Notes: generated from the letters alone by a model not told the origin. A stretch of DNA of 64,000 nt from Coptis chinensis (GCA_015680905.1 CM027383.1:92764001-92828000), one strand, 5' to 3'. Shown: positions 10,897 through 22,757, counted from the first letter of the stretch. Numbers and translations: made by a program.

Positions 10897-12316
10897 TTCC
10901 CCATTTTGTGTTTCACAATGGCGGTAGAGATAAATGCTTAGATGTAAAACTTGGTATTACATTACGCACTTCTATAGTAGCTATTTGTTTGTTAAGTTGG
11001 AAATTTATGTTTAAGAGAATCTAGTAATCTAGTATCATGTTTATTTGGTTTTGTTAAATGTGAAAATTATGTTTAGGAGAATCTGGTATCATGTTTTATT
11101 GTTTCTCTGAAAAAATGTTTTCTTAAATGAGCAAATATGTAATGGTGAACTGTCTATGTGTTAGGCTAAGTCTAATAGTGTGGCAAAATATCAAATACGA
11201 CGAAAATTGTGATTCAATGGTACGTTAAAATACTAACTCGCCAACGTTATTTGTATAAGTTTATTTATCTATACAGCTAGTTTTAACAATATAATGTATG
11301 GTCTGCACGGCAGTAGAAATGGGAATTACATTTGTATCTTTATTATTTTATGTGTATACTTAAGAAAAAAAAAACAAAAAACCAAATGGGAAAGAAAAAA
11401 AGGACAAAATGGAAAAATGAAAGAATGAAAACAAAAAATCCATGGTTTTGGGAGTGGCGGTTACGGAGTCGTTTGGTGTGGTTTGTTAGTTGTGGACTAT
11501 ACAACAATCTCGATCTCGAGAAGAAATTTTCCCATCCAACGGCTATTTGCCTTGATCTCTTCAAATTTTTTGAGAGAATTATCTCTCCTTACCGGATCTA
11601 GTTTTTCGTTTTTTTTGGTTTGTTTGGTCTGTTAATACTTGGATCACCTTATTTTCTCCGTTCTGACTTCTGAGAGGTTAAATAAAGAAAATCAGAAGCA
11701 GATTGACCTAACACGTTTGGAATCTCTACAAATTGGGCTCATACTCCAAAACAAGTCCCTTTCCGTTGAAAAATGTGGTGCATCACCTGATCCCAATACC
11801 CAGCCATGAACTTGTTGTGTGGACTGAATGATGAGAAGCATGCTGTAGCCTGTAGTGTTTGCGTATAAAGAGAATCATCGGTAGCCTGTAGGGTCTGACG
11901 GTCTGTACTATGTAGTCTTGACTTTTAGGACAGACAGTCACAGTGTCGTTAGTGTCGCTTTCTAGGAAAGTTGAATCTTAAGTTACGGAAGAATGTATGA
12001 CAATTTCACAGTTCACACCTTTAAATTTCAAATCCAATTCGAAATTCCGATACCGATCAGTCAATCAGGCTATTCCGCCTATTCAAAGATCTAGGATTCC
12101 ACATTCCAGGCCTCTAGATTATACAAGTCTCGTTTAGTTTGATCAGTTTGAGACTTTGAGTGATGCTTACGTTCACGAAAAAATGAGTAATTGGTAGTGC
12201 ATAGGCAGTGTGCAAGGCTAGGCTTTCAATAGTTACCCAGCATAAAAAAGGCTTTCAATAGCCTATCACTAAAAAAAAAAATCATGATTTCTTGTGTTTG
12301 TCTTTGGGAATGGTCC
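10897..12316. other. Intergenic, no gene seen
   Basis: AT-rich sequence with A-runs at 11365-11410. The open frame 11332-11601 is low-complexity Lys/Arg coding and is not credible. No RNA gene was seen. Confidence 0.4.
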
Positions 12317-12672
12317 AGCGTAAGGACCAAAATATTGAATTCGGAGAATATCATCTACTAAAAAAACGAGATATATTGGAAATATCAGATATCTAATTTT
12401 TTTTTTTTTTGTTGAACAGTCAAAATTTTGTTTTGTATATCGATATATCGAAAAATATTAAAAATATTGTCAATATATATAAAAATCGGTCAAAGTCAAT
12501 AATTTATATCATATATATCAATTAATATATATTGATATTTCAAAAATTGCGATATATATTGGCAAAACAGGATTTAATATTTAGTGGAGATATATCGAAT
12601 ATTTTCATCTTGTGTACCCAAAAAACGAAATATATCGACGATATCTCAGAAATCTTGACAATATTTTGGGCC
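12317..12672. repeat. Putative short inverted-repeat element
   Basis: GGACCAAAATATTG at the left is mirrored by CAATATTTTGGGCC at the right. The interior is extremely AT-rich, with many ATATATCGA-type steps and near-palindromes. This resembles a MITE. No target duplication could be confirmed. Confidence 0.35.
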
Positions 12673-13459
12673 TTGGTTCAGCGGACCTAAATAAATTTCA
12701 AACACAGACAAACACTCAATTGAAAACTTTTTAGCCCAATAGCTGTACTTAACACAAAAGATGTAGTTCACATTCACAATTACATAGTTGTGGACTTCTG
12801 GGCTCTGGCAAAGTTGGAACACAAAATTAGGCCCATAGACATAAATTGACTAGTAATTTCGACTACAGTATTGGTGAATAGTAATTTCGGTTTTAGGACA
12901 AAAATGGGATACTATCATTAATAATTTCGATTTTAAGACATTTTCGGGCTGACGTCAGCAAGTTATTTTTGTTTAATCCCAATTATGACCTTCTCCATCT
13001 AGCAAAAAAAATCTCCAACTAGAAACTAGTAAATATTTTTGAGATCTAGTTGTTTCCATCTTTGAGCTGATTGATTTGTGTGTTGTGATTAGTAATTTAA
13101 GATATGAGAAAATATTTACATTCTTCTCCATTTAAAAAAAAAAAAAAAAAAACAAAAACTTCAACAAAAAACTTGTAATTTTTTTTTTTTTGAGATATAA
13201 CTGTTTCTATTTTTGAGCTAGCTAATTTGTGTGTTAAGTTGTGATTAGTGCTATAAGATAAAAGAAAACATCTTATTCTCTTATGACAAACTTATTTTAC
13301 AATGTACTTTTTCACTTTTCAATTCTAGGTTATTATTAATTTAATAATAATTGGGTTGACTTTGACACCGGTTCGACATAAGCAATTGAACAACAATTGA
13401 ATTTCCTCCTAAAATCCTTCAATCAATCAATCGTGTGATTTTTCTCGATTTCAATATTA
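12673..13459. other. Intergenic, homopolymer-rich
   Basis: A-runs at 13132-13151 and T-runs at 13180-13191 lie among unrelated AT-rich sequence. No gene was seen. Confidence 0.4.
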
Positions 13460-14230
13460 TTGTCGACGATGATATTTTTAAGTTGGGACTTGAGACTAGT
13501 AGTCCGATACACATGCAAACACCACTATGCATGTGTATACCAACATGTACATACTATTATACATATGTATAACACACATGCAAATACTAATATGTATGTG
13601 TATACCACACATGTACACACCATTATACATGTGTACACACCATTTTTAAGTTGGGACTTGAGACTAGTAGTCCGATACACATGTAAACACCACTAAGCAT
13701 GTGCACAACACACATGCACTGCATGTGTATACCACATATGTGAGAAAGAGAGGAGATATATAAAGAGGAGAGAGTGAGAGGGCGTGAGGAGAGAGTGAGA
13801 GACATCAAAGACCAATTTTATGTACAATCTTTTATTGGCTTTTAAGCGTTGCGTCACACGCATAATATACATATGTACTAAAGACTAAATTTATGTACTA
13901 AACTTTCACATGCATACTACCAGTTTGCATGTGATTTTCTTTCTACCTTGCATACGCATAATATTACTTCTTTCACTCTACTTATTCCTAGTAGGTAATT
14001 ATTTAATTTTTTTTTTCCTACTTAAAGACTCCAAAATTTTATTGGCTTCTAAATGTTGCGCCGCACGCAGATATACACATCAAAGACCAAATTTATGTAC
14101 TAAACCATCACATGCATGCATACTACCAATTTGCATGTGTTTTTCTTTCTACCTTCCACTTGTATAAACCTGTATACACATGCATAGACATGTATGCATG
14201 TACAATCAATTCACAAAAATATACATGTAT
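13460..14230. repeat. Local direct duplications with ACATGCATGTGTATAC motifs
   Basis: A block starting TTTTTAAGTTGGGACTTGAG at about 13467 recurs at about 13643, continuing into GACTAGTAGTCCGATACACATG. A second unit of about 125 bp (TTATTGGCTTTTAAGCGTTG at 13830) recurs, diverged, at about 14038. The whole stretch is full of alternating purine-pyrimidine palindromes (ACATGCATGT, CATGTGTATACC). It is unstable tandem-type DNA without coding capacity. The small open frames in it are by-products of the repeats. Confidence 0.6.
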
Positions 14231-14896
14231 GCATGTAGAACTAATTCACAAACATTTGTTTCACCATTAAGTGGAAAAAAATATTTATCTTTAAAAAAGA
14301 AATAGCATTCAACAAACTCAAATATTGTCTCAAACATTATAACATTGTCTTAAGCGCTACCTCAAACATTTACTATTACTAAAAGCAAACACTCAATGTT
14401 CTATCTTGACCAATCTCTGTACATTGTTTTACTCATGACTTCCTTGTTCCGTTTCTTTTGCTTGCTGCTCTCTTGATACTTGTCTGTCATTGATCTTTAG
14501 CTTCCAACTTCTTCTATTTCTTCTTCATTTTGTTTTCTAGAAACTTTGAGCTTGAGTTTCAATCTCCTCCGAAATTTCTACACCAAAAACAATACGACAT
14601 AAATGATTGAAAACTTCTCAAAAAATAATTAACTTTTTAATGTAATAACCCTTAAAAATTCGTGATACTTTATTCACTAATTTCACGTAAATACAACACA
14701 CATGCAAATAAGTTTATGCCTGTGTGTTAGAACATATATACACCTCTTTGTATGTAAATTCGTTGTTCAAATTAGTTGTAAATAAATTAAGTAAAACTTG
14801 AATAACAACATGCCAATTACAAAGTACAAATTATTCTAGTTCGTTTTAGACAACTAACTCACATATTTACATACAATAAACGTATAAATAAAATAA
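14231..14896. other. Intergenic, no gene seen
   Basis: AT-rich sequence leading up to the 9-bp target duplication ATAAAATAA (14888-14896) of the adjacent MULE. Confidence 0.4.
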
Positions 14897-15245
14897 GGAC
14901 TTTTTTTATTTAACCCCCCAAAGTTTGTACCCCCTTTTGTGAATACTCTCCATTTTTAAAATCCTTAGTGATTCCGACTCCGTCAATTTTCTATGTAATG
15001 GATGTTGATATTTAGCATAATGACAATTTTGCCCCTATTGTAAAACCCCCATTTTTAGCATTCAAATTTGTAAAAACCCCCCATTTTGCAATCTCCATTT
15101 TATTCTCCGTCTCCAGTTCACTCACCTCCACCACCAGTATATTTGCCTCCACCTCCAGTCCACTCACCACCACCACCACCACCAGTATATTCTCTCCTAC
15201 CTCCAGTTCACTCACCCCACCACCAGTAATTTCTCCACCTCCCAT
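14897..15245. repeat. Left terminal inverted repeat of Pack-MULE, with extensin-like repeats
   Basis: The outer 200 bp are the MULE terminus. The inner part (about 15110-15245) is a CCACCTCCAGTCCACTCACC-type tandem repeat. On the + strand it reads PPPVY and PPPVHSPPPP units, the extensin/LRX cell-wall motif. The same repeat stands in the right arm at about 33660-33780. Confidence 0.7.
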
Positions 15246-15675
15246 ATTCTCCTTCAGTTATCTTGGGAATGAAAAAGGGAGTTGACTGCATAGGGAATAA
15301 GCCAATAGTATGTAATTGGATCTGATGAAGATGGTGATGAGGATCATGGAGTGGAAAACAACTTCTTCAAATCATCTATGAAGATGATAAAAAAGGGCAG
15401 TTAAGATATGATGAATCGTGACTTCTTCAAATCATCTATGAAGACGATAAAAAGGAAACGGTGGCTTGCGGACTATGCCAGAATCACTTAACTTCAACCT
15501 TTAATTTCTAGTTTTCTCAAAACAATTTGAAGGTCTGGCCTCCATTTTCCATACACCATCTGCTTGAGTCAAGTTGTTCAGCTTTCAAATTAGCAAATAA
15601 CATAAATAAGTACACCTTTACTTATTGATGAATCTCCCTTAGCATTGGAATTGCAAGGGAAATGGCTCGAGGCTG
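15246..15675. repeat. Pack-MULE interior with a 60-bp direct duplication
   Basis: ACTTCTTCAAATCATCTATG with the following 13 bases occurs at 15361 and again at 15421. No coding motif is recognised here. This is probably 3' flank of the captured PPR gene. Confidence 0.5.
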
Positions 15676-15927
15676 CTAAAGATGGTAAAATTGACGGTGC
15701 AATTCAAGCTGAAAGTGTTGGTGTAATAGAAACCTCTGTAAAACTTTCACTGGAATAACAAACCTACATTTTTGGAACTGGTTTCTTTCTATCGATATTG
15801 AGAATGCAATCTCATATCCCTTAACAAAGCTTTTCAACCTAGCTGTCTCACCTACTACAGAAAGCGACTCCATGAGGATCTTCATAGTTACATAATATGG
15901 ATTACAAGCCTGTTCATTCATCTTATC
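15676..15927 (-). pseudogene. PPR protein fragment, C-terminal part (interrupted gene)
   Basis: The - strand reads MNEQACNPYYVTMKILMESL, then SVVGETARLKSFVKGYE. This is a typical last repeat of a P-class pentatricopeptide protein, a family of organellar RNA-binding factors. It continues the frame of the fragment at 33274-33660. The two are separated by the LTR retrotransposon at 15928-33268, whose TTATC duplication falls within the codons for a D-K-M junction. After GYE the frame loses similarity. It is a captured fragment inside the MULE. Confidence 0.75.
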
Positions 15928-16535
15928 TGTAAAGGTTAAGTTTGGTTAACCTTACAAATGTAGGCAGTTTATGGGGAAGATGGTGTTTGGGGTTGGATTT
16001 GACCGAGTTCATATGGACAAATTGCATACATATTAAGTTCTCTCTCTAGAGGGGGGGGGGGGGGAGGAAACTTGAATCAGGTCAGACGTAGTTTCTCATC
16101 CTCTTTATACAGACAAATGTGTTCGCGCCTCTCGCATTCCCGTGTTAGGTCATATCCAGGTCTTCAGGTCACTCCCCAGCCTTGATTGCAAGTTATGGAC
16201 ATTTATCATGAAGTGTGCCTGAAGCTCTGCCCTTGATGGTTGTAATAAAGACATACATTATGAGCCGTTGTAGAACGAGAGGAGTGAGCGCTATGTAAGT
16301 CATTCTGGATGAGATCGTCCATTCATCTCGAGTCACTTTGAAGCAAGCTCGCAAGACAATGGTGTGGGATCGATTGGTGATGAGGTCGCTCTGGACGTGA
16401 GTTGATTATGTTGCTTGCCTGATTCGAGTCACTATGAAGCAAGCTCTAAGGACGAGGATACGAGGTCGGTTGGTAGTTCTGTATGTACTGGACACGTGTC
16501 TAGTATCCATTAGTTGTGGATATTATTCCCTCACA
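15928..16535 (-). repeat. 3' LTR of Tat element
   Basis: This is the left copy of the LTR and lies at the 3' end of the - strand element. It runs from TGTAAAGGTTAAG to TATTCCCTCACA and contains a 15-base G-run. It differs from the 5' LTR at many sites, mostly C/T and G/A transitions. That fits an old insertion decayed by cytosine methylation. Confidence 0.92.
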
Positions 16536-16550
16536 CAGCCCCATCTCAGT
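16536..16550 (-). other. Polypurine tract of Tat element
   Basis: On the - strand ACTGAGATGGGGCTG lies directly before the 3' LTR. It is the expected position and composition for the plus-strand DNA primer. Confidence 0.55.
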
Positions 16551-16929
16551 AGGTCGCTATAGCTAAAATAGCGATCTACTGAGAGAGAACGGTGGCATGT
16601 GTATGGCACATGCAAGGGTGTAGGCGTTTTTGAAACTGGATCTGAACCGCTTCATCTTCGAGTGGGTGAAATTATCACGTACATGAAAGTACCACGCATA
16701 AGAAAATGTGTCAGTCTAGGTTTAGGTGCAATGATGATTTGCGTTGGGAATTGAACGGGCGGCTTGTATAAGACATTTTTGGGGAACTGAAGGGGTAGTT
16801 TTTTATCCATTTTCTCCAGCTTTGTGACAACATAGACTGCTTAGGTTAGTCTTTCTTGCATTTCTATTTTCGCTTTTCTTCTTTCAATAAGTTTATATCA
16901 GAGTTTCGTCGAGTAAAAATGTTTTAAAA

Positions 16930-19205
16930 ATGTCTGATTCTGACGATACTCGATCCGATGAGTTAATAGAGAGATCGCTAGGGTCCGAGGATATGGTAGA
17001 GGAAGAGGTTTCTAGATCTATCATTGCCATTTCGAGTGATGACCTTGTGAAGGATGGTTCTTCTTCTAGTAGTTTACCAGCCAGTGTTGTGAATAGGAGT
17101 GCCATCACGAATTTTGCAAAGATTAGGTCAAGATTCGACATTAACATCCCCGACTTGGAGATTCACGACCTGAGTAATGTAGATAACGTGTTTAGTAGTA
17201 GTTTTGTACCGATAAATTAAGGGGTTGTTATGTGTATAGGGCAATTGAGAGCGGGGCTGCACTTACCGTTCTCGAAATTGACTTGTGATATTCTGAACTT
17301 CTGTGAGAAGGCTCCATGTCAGTTCGTTGGGAACAATTGGAGGATGTTAAGGGTATTCAACCTGTTGAACGAGTTAGGAGAGAGTCACGATATAAGACTT
17401 GATGATGTGTTAGAGCACTTTCTTTGCGGAAGCCGATCTAGGTCAAACAATTTTAGTTTTGGACTATAACTGGTAAGTCTTCTATTCTGGATGGGGTAAG
17501 CAATGAGTCTTGGGAGCAAAGACCGTTGTTGTTAAGGGGTGACTATTGTGTCACTGGAAGTAGATTGAGGTGTAGGAGTTGTAACTTTGATGGTATGTTT
17601 GTACTGTTGTTTGCTTTTGTAATGTTTTCTTGTTTCTTTTCTCTTGGTAATGCTGACTTTGGTTGTTGTTTGTGTCTTTAGACGCTGTTATTTCAAACCG
17701 GGGGTTTTGTGGGGAGATCGAGAGGTTTGCCAGACTTCAGCGATCTGAGAAGAGGGATTTCCTTGAAGTTGTCTCGGGCTATTTCACTGAGCGTGGGGGT
17801 GAAGGTGTCAGGTCGAGGAGACTGCAACAAAAAAGAAGAGCAAGAGTTGTTGTTACGTTGTGATAAGTTCAGAGGTTGATTCTGGGATGGAGAGAGAGAT
17901 GAGTGACTTGGTGACTCGGGAAGATCACCGCAAAAGTCGAAATGGGCCAGCGAAGGTGGGAGGTAACGATGGTAGTTCTGTTGGCAAAGTTGGTGTGAGC
18001 AGGCGAACTGGATTGCGCACTGTGGGGGGCTCAGAGGTCGCTGCTAGGGAGCTTGGGAGGCAAAGGGAGAGCTCCCCGCTGGTGATGGACAACATGGTTG
18101 TCGCGGTTCGTGAGTCCCAGCTGAAAAGGAAGGCTTGCCCTTATGAGGTTATGCTTGGGAAACATGCCTGAACTGAGGTTGTCCAACCTATTCAGGGAGT
18201 AGAGTGAACAGGTGGGCGTCCTAGGTCTTCTCATAGGTCAAGGGCTGTGCCTGATGTGAGCAGCCTGGACCTAGAGGCTTTTAAGGCCAGTCAGACTCAA
18301 GCTGCCGCCGGGGGCGAAGTTCTCACTGTGAAGGTGAAGGTACCAAGTAAGGTGAGTGGAAAGGCAGTAATGGGGCACGACGATCTTGACCGCAACCTTG
18401 TGTATGTTGACGACCATAGTGAGAAGCGGATTGTATAACGTTCTGACTGTAGTTATAAGTTAGCTCCTGTAGCGGGTTGTCTGCTTGAGAGTATCGCTCT
18501 GGATGGTGACCGGAGTGACCTCAATAGCAAGAGTTTGAAAGAAAATATGAGGTTAATGGATCTGTCCTAATGCTTGGTAAGTGTTGTAGGGATTTGTTTT
18601 TCTTATTTTGTGTTATTGAATCGTTTGAATTGTGATAGTGATCACTTTCTCACTTCGTATAGATGATCAGTGGGTATCATAAGCTTAAAGAGATTGCCCA
18701 GATCACTGAATCAGATAATGTTGTGATTGAGGGGCTTAGGGAGGAGCTGAAAAACGTCCAACTTGTTTAGGCATCAGAGAAGAAAGAGTATGATGTACCG
18801 AAGGCGAAGTACCAAGACGCTTGCTTGGATAAGGTTATGGTGGGTAATGTACTTGCTCAAGTAAAAGCGGAGCTCGTGACAGTCACGAACTATGCAAAAC
18901 GCTGTAAGGAGGTCGCCCAAGAAGTGAATGATGCTTACAACTCTCTGGATTTTGACTTTGTGGAGCTAGAGAAAGCGTATTCAACTTTGAAAGAGAAACA
19001 TGAACATGGGGCTCCAGGTACACCAGTGCTAGACGTACATGGAGATGTATGTGATGTTCCTCATTTGGCCCCTTCTTCTTTAGTGATCATGGAGAGCCCG
19101 CTTGATCGAACGGTTGCTAGTACTTCTTTTGAACCTATTGATGGAGCTATTGTGGAAAGCGTACTTGATCCCTTGGCCGTTGAAAATTTGGAAAATGTGT
19201 CTTAG
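16930..19205 (+). pseudogene. Antisense ORF (aORF) of Tat element, gypsy-type transposon domain
   Basis: It lies on the strand opposite to gag-pol, between integrase and the 3' LTR. The first exon starts MSDSDDTRSDELIERSLGSE with an acidic Ser-rich N-terminus. An in-frame TAA at 17217-17219 is followed by LRAGLHLPFSKLTCDILNF and LRVFNLLNELGE. This matches the putative gypsy-type transposon domain (Transposase_28) found in Tat antisense ORFs. Further pieces are TGKSSILDGVSNESWEQRPL (about 17471, shifted frame), DAVISNRGFCGEIERFARLQ (after an acceptor near 17681), a Lys/Arg-rich middle, and a coiled-coil C-terminus (18665-19205: ELVTVTNYAKRCKEVAQEVN). Introns and several breaks are present, so it is no longer functional. 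The role of aORF proteins is unknown. Confidence 0.72.
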
Positions 19206-20320
19206 TCTTGTCAACCTTACATGATTGTTTCTCTCTATTCCTTATGTTTCCTGATGTAAGTGGTATTGATACAATAGAGCTGGTCTCTTGGGCTTGCCTG
19301 GGCAGTTCGCCTTTTATATTTGTTGTGGCATGGGCAGATACATTAAGAGCTGATAATTTGGGGCGACCTAGGTAGTTCGCCTTTAGTATTTGCTTTAATT
19401 TTGGTATTTGATCGAGCTGGTTTCCACGTAAGTGGTAGTTCAGTAGTTTTAAAGAATTGGTTTCTTGAGTATGTTCAGACAGTTCATATATTGCACTTAT
19501 GAAATGTATGCTTGCTTTGAAGTATTAGCTTACTTTTGTCTGAATGCTTGTTACATGTTGCTTTGACATCTCAGTAGGAATTTGACCTAGAGATATAAGT
19601 CCCGTTGTCTAGGAAGACTTAGGATGTCATGAAACATTTGAACTCGACTGAGCATATTGCTTAGGAGAGCATTTTGACTATTACAGAAAACGCTCTGCAG
19701 TACGTTAATCCTAGAATTGTAGGTCTTCAACGAGTGAGAAATGTTGTAGCTTAGTAGCCTTTGAGCTCGATTGAGCGTTTTAGCTTCATTAAGCGTGTTG
19801 CTCTTAGAGAGTGTACTACACTAAGTTAAACCCTAGAGGTATAGGTATTAAACTAGTGAGAGGTGTGTAAGCTATGTAGCCCTGAGCTCGAGTGAGCGTT
19901 TGATCGTAGAGAATGTTTGAGCTCTGGAGAGCATTTAAGTCCGTTTGAATGTTTTGCTCTTAGGGATTGTTCTGCACTTAGTTGACCCGAGAAGTATATG
20001 TCTTCAACTAGCAAGAAGTGTTAAGGCTAAGTAGCCTGTGAGCTATGTAGCCCTGAGCTCGAGTGAAGCGTTTTAATGTAGAGAACGTTTAAGCCCTGTA
20101 GAGTGTTTTAGTTCGAAAGTGAATGTTATGCTCTTAGAGAGCGAGTTGTGCGTCGACTTGACAACATTGAGAAATTGCAGTGCATTGATGCAAAATAAAA
20201 ACTATGTGTATAAATGCTAAGAGTAAGAACTCATGGAAATGGAAATTGTTATTGATAAAATTTCTTTAACAAGAAAGTATTCCAAGGACGTGGAAGTGCC
20301 TGTCCATCTTGGGTTTTGAC
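19206..20320. repeat. Tat internal spacer with diverged tandem repeats
   Basis: From about 19640 to 20160 a unit of roughly 180 bp recurs in diverged form. Marks of the unit are GAGCTCGAGTGAGCG, GCTCTTAGAGAG and TAGTAGCC or TGTAGCCC. There is no coding frame. Such variable tandem arrays in non-coding parts are common in Tat/Ogre-type elements. Confidence 0.55.
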
Positions 20321-21013
20321 CTAATATGCTCCATTGCCAACGACTCGTTCCACTATATAAGGGCATTCCCATGTTGGTGCCAGTTTCGAGTCATTATTAG
20401 TCTTTTTCAAGACTAGGTCACCAGATTGAAAACTTCGAGGGTTAACTCGCTTGTTATATGTTTTTCTCAGAGTTTGATGGTAGGATGCCACTCGAATGGC
20501 TGCTAGGTCACGTCGTTCTTCGAGTAAGTCGACCTCACGAGCAAGAATGGAATCGTTCTGACCAGATTCGACGATCTCAGACCGAGTTGTTGTAATTGTC
20601 AACTTAATAGGGATGACAACCTCAATACCATAGCATAGTGAGAATGGTGACTCACCTGTACTAGAACGAGTTGTCGTTCTATGAGCCCAAAGAATGTTTT
20701 CTAGTTGCATTGGCCACTGGCTTTTGTTCTTTTCGATATTCTTTTTCAAGTTATCCAGAATTGCTTTGTTACTAGTTTCTGCTTGACCATTGCTCTGAGC
20801 GTACTGGGGAGTGGAGAATGCGTGAACGATCTTCCACTTGGCCAAGAATTCTTTGACTGTTTTTCCCTTGAATTGAGAGCCATTATCTATCACCAATGTG
20901 TGGGGGAGGCCAAATCTGGTAATGATGTTGGTCCAAATGAAGTTTCTGACATTAGATTCTTTGACATGAGCCAAGAGAATCGCTTCCACCCATTTGGTGA
21001 AGTAGTCTGTTGC
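20321..21013 (-). pseudogene. Tat integrase, core and C-terminal part
   Basis: The - strand frame has the three catalytic regions of the rve integrase core: D in ATDYFTKWVEA, D in TLVIDNGSQFKG, and E in SNGQAETSNKAI. ENILWAHRTTTRSSTGESPF and a basic C-terminus (VLKKTNNDSKLAPTWECPYI) follow. The catalytic D, D and E are kept. The N-terminal zinc-binding part is separated from this core by the hAT MITE at 21022-21497, so the gene is interrupted. Confidence 0.88.
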
Positions 21014-21021
21014 AGCTAGGA

Positions 21022-21497
21022 CTAGGGCTGTCAACGGCTCGGACTTGAACAGGACTCACCTATGTCCAAGTCCCGTCCAAATTATATTTACATTTAGAAG
21101 GTCCAAGTCCAGTCTAGGTCCCGTTGGATATGATCGGATTCGGGCCTGGCCTAGGTCCAATAATGTTACATGGAAATAGTATATTTTTTTATTATTTCTC
21201 TAAAAAAAACTGAAATAGAGTGTAGTAAAGACTCGAACCCAAGACTTATATGTGGCACTACAACACTAATCCATCAAGCCTCTTAACATTTTATGTATAC
21301 TAGTAGTTACAAATTTAATAGTACTTATTTGAAAAACTAAAAAAATAATCTTAGTTTTCGGGCCTGGCCGTTATCGGGTTGGACGGGGGTATGTCCATAA
21401 CTAGCCCAATAGTCTTATCGGACAACATTTAAGTTCTAAGTCCCTATCTTATCGGTTCGATTCAATCGGGCCGGCCTGGCCGCCCATTGACAATCTT
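21022..21497. mobile_element. hAT-type MITE inside Tat integrase
   Basis: The insertion is flanked by an exact 8-bp duplication AGCTAGGA (21014-21021 and 21498-21505), the hAT signature. The ends are CTAGGGCTGTCAACGG and, on the opposite strand, AAGATTGTCAATGGG, forming an imperfect terminal repeat. The 476-bp interior has no coding frame. It is rich in CGGGCC/GGCCTGG boxes near both ends. Confidence 0.82.
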
Positions 21498-21505
21498 AGC
21501 TAGGA

Positions 21506-21954
21506 TGAACCGAAAGCCCTGTGGCTTTTTCTATGGAATGAATGGACCCATGATGTCCAAGCCCCACATGTGAAATGGCCAAGGGCTCGGCAATGTTGAT
21601 CGGTTCATGAAGTTGGCGGATGATGTTGTGGCCAAATGTTTGGCACTTAATGCATTTGAGTACATATTTCTTGGCATCGATCTGCATTCTTGGCCGGAAG
21701 TATCCTTGTGAGATCGCTTTATGAGCGGAGAGATCTCTGCGTGATTCCGCCATTCTCCCTCGTGGATTTCTGCAAAAATCATCTGACCCTGTTCTGGGCT
21801 TATGCACCTCAGATAGAGTCCTCCAGCGGATTTTCTGAAAAGTTTGCCATTTACTAGGTAGTAGCGACCTGACTAGTATTGAACCTATCTGGCCTTGGTG
21901 CGATCTGCTGGTGCTTTGCCGAGCTGGATATAATCTATAATAGGTTGCATTCAT
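21506..21954 (-). pseudogene. Tat integrase, N-terminal zinc-binding part, frameshifted
   Basis: On the - strand YVLKCIKCQTFGHNI gives the CxxC half of the HHCC zinc domain. GLDIMGPF then appears in one frame, and SIEKATGLSVHPS before the MITE in another. The upstream His pair region is blurred by frameshifts. Joined across the MITE it continues into the integrase core at 20321-21013. Confidence 0.75.
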
Positions 21955-22159
21955 GTTTGACTCATTTGAGTGTCAGAGAGTGGACATAGGTAGGCAATTT
22001 CTAGGACGTGCTTATTTTGGTAAGCAGGTCGATCAACTACTTCAATGATTAGTTTCCTAAGGTCACAGTTCGGTGTTTGGGTCGTGAGGTACGCCAAGCT
22101 GTCAGCGTGGCGATTCTCTTCCCGTAGGAAATGGTATATAGTGAATTTTGGAAAGAAGG

Positions 22160-22468
22160 AAGTAATTGATTTACAACTTGAAGGTACTTAGAAAGGTTAC
22201 CTTCATTGATGGTATACTCATGGGCGACCTGGCGAACAACCAGTTATGAATCACTAAAGACCTTAAGCTCCTGAGCTTCGATCTCTAACGCCATACGGAG
22301 TCCCATGATTAGGGCTTCGTACTCCGCTTCATTGTTGGAGGTCGTGAAATCGATGTGAACTGATTTTTCCACCATAGAGCCATCTGGTGACACTAGGACT
22401 ACTTCGACTCCGCTGCCACCTAGATTGCTAGGTCTATCCACGAAGAGTGACCATACATTTTGGGTCAT
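22160..22468 (-). pseudogene. Tat second (archaeal-type) RNase H
   Basis: The - strand reads VWSLFVDRPSNLGGSGVEVV, then TSNNEAEYEALIMGLRMALE, then ELKVFSDS and a stop. It continues as LVVRQVAHEYTINEGNLSKY. This is the additional RNase H domain of Tat elements, with the acidic residues D, E and D visible. The usual DGASNLGGSG reads DRPSNLGGSG here. The stop after FSDS interrupts the domain, so it is inactive. Confidence 0.78.
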
Positions 22469-22474
22469 GTTGTT

Positions 22475-22757
22475 TGGAGGTCGGGGGGTTGTCCTCTGGT
22501 TCCCAGTTCAGGTCGTCATCTGGAAAATCTGCTAAGAAATCAGCGACGACCTGACCTTTCTAAAAGGTTCTTGGGGTGAACTCAATGTGGTGTTCACCGA
22601 GTTCTTCTGTCCATACTGCCATGCGAGTTGTCTTATTGGCTTTGAGAAGGATCTTCTTTAGTGGCAGGTCTGCGAGCACTTTGATTAGATGTGCTTGGAA
22701 GTAGGGCCTAAATTTCCTTGCTGAATAAAGTAGTGCCAGTACTGCCTTTTCAATGTG
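22475..22757 (-). pseudogene. Tat RNase H, C-terminal half, cut by CACTA insertion
   Basis: The - strand reads IEKAVLALLYSARKFRPYFQ, AHLIKVLADLPLKKILLKAN, MAVWTEELGEHHIEFTPRTF, then a stop, then KGQVVADFLADF. This is the end of the gypsy RNase H and the tether. The N-terminal half lies beyond the CACTA element, at 29189-29470. The duplication GTG at 22755-22757 marks the insertion site. Confidence 0.85.

Noticed and set aside
11332..11601. Open frame of 89 codons
   Set aside because: The translation is Lys/Arg/Trp low-complexity produced by A-rich DNA. There is no motif and it overlaps an equally meaningless opposite frame.
15012..15245. Gly/Val-rich - strand frame
   Set aside because: It is the reverse of the extensin-like repeat in the MULE terminal repeat, not a gene of its own.
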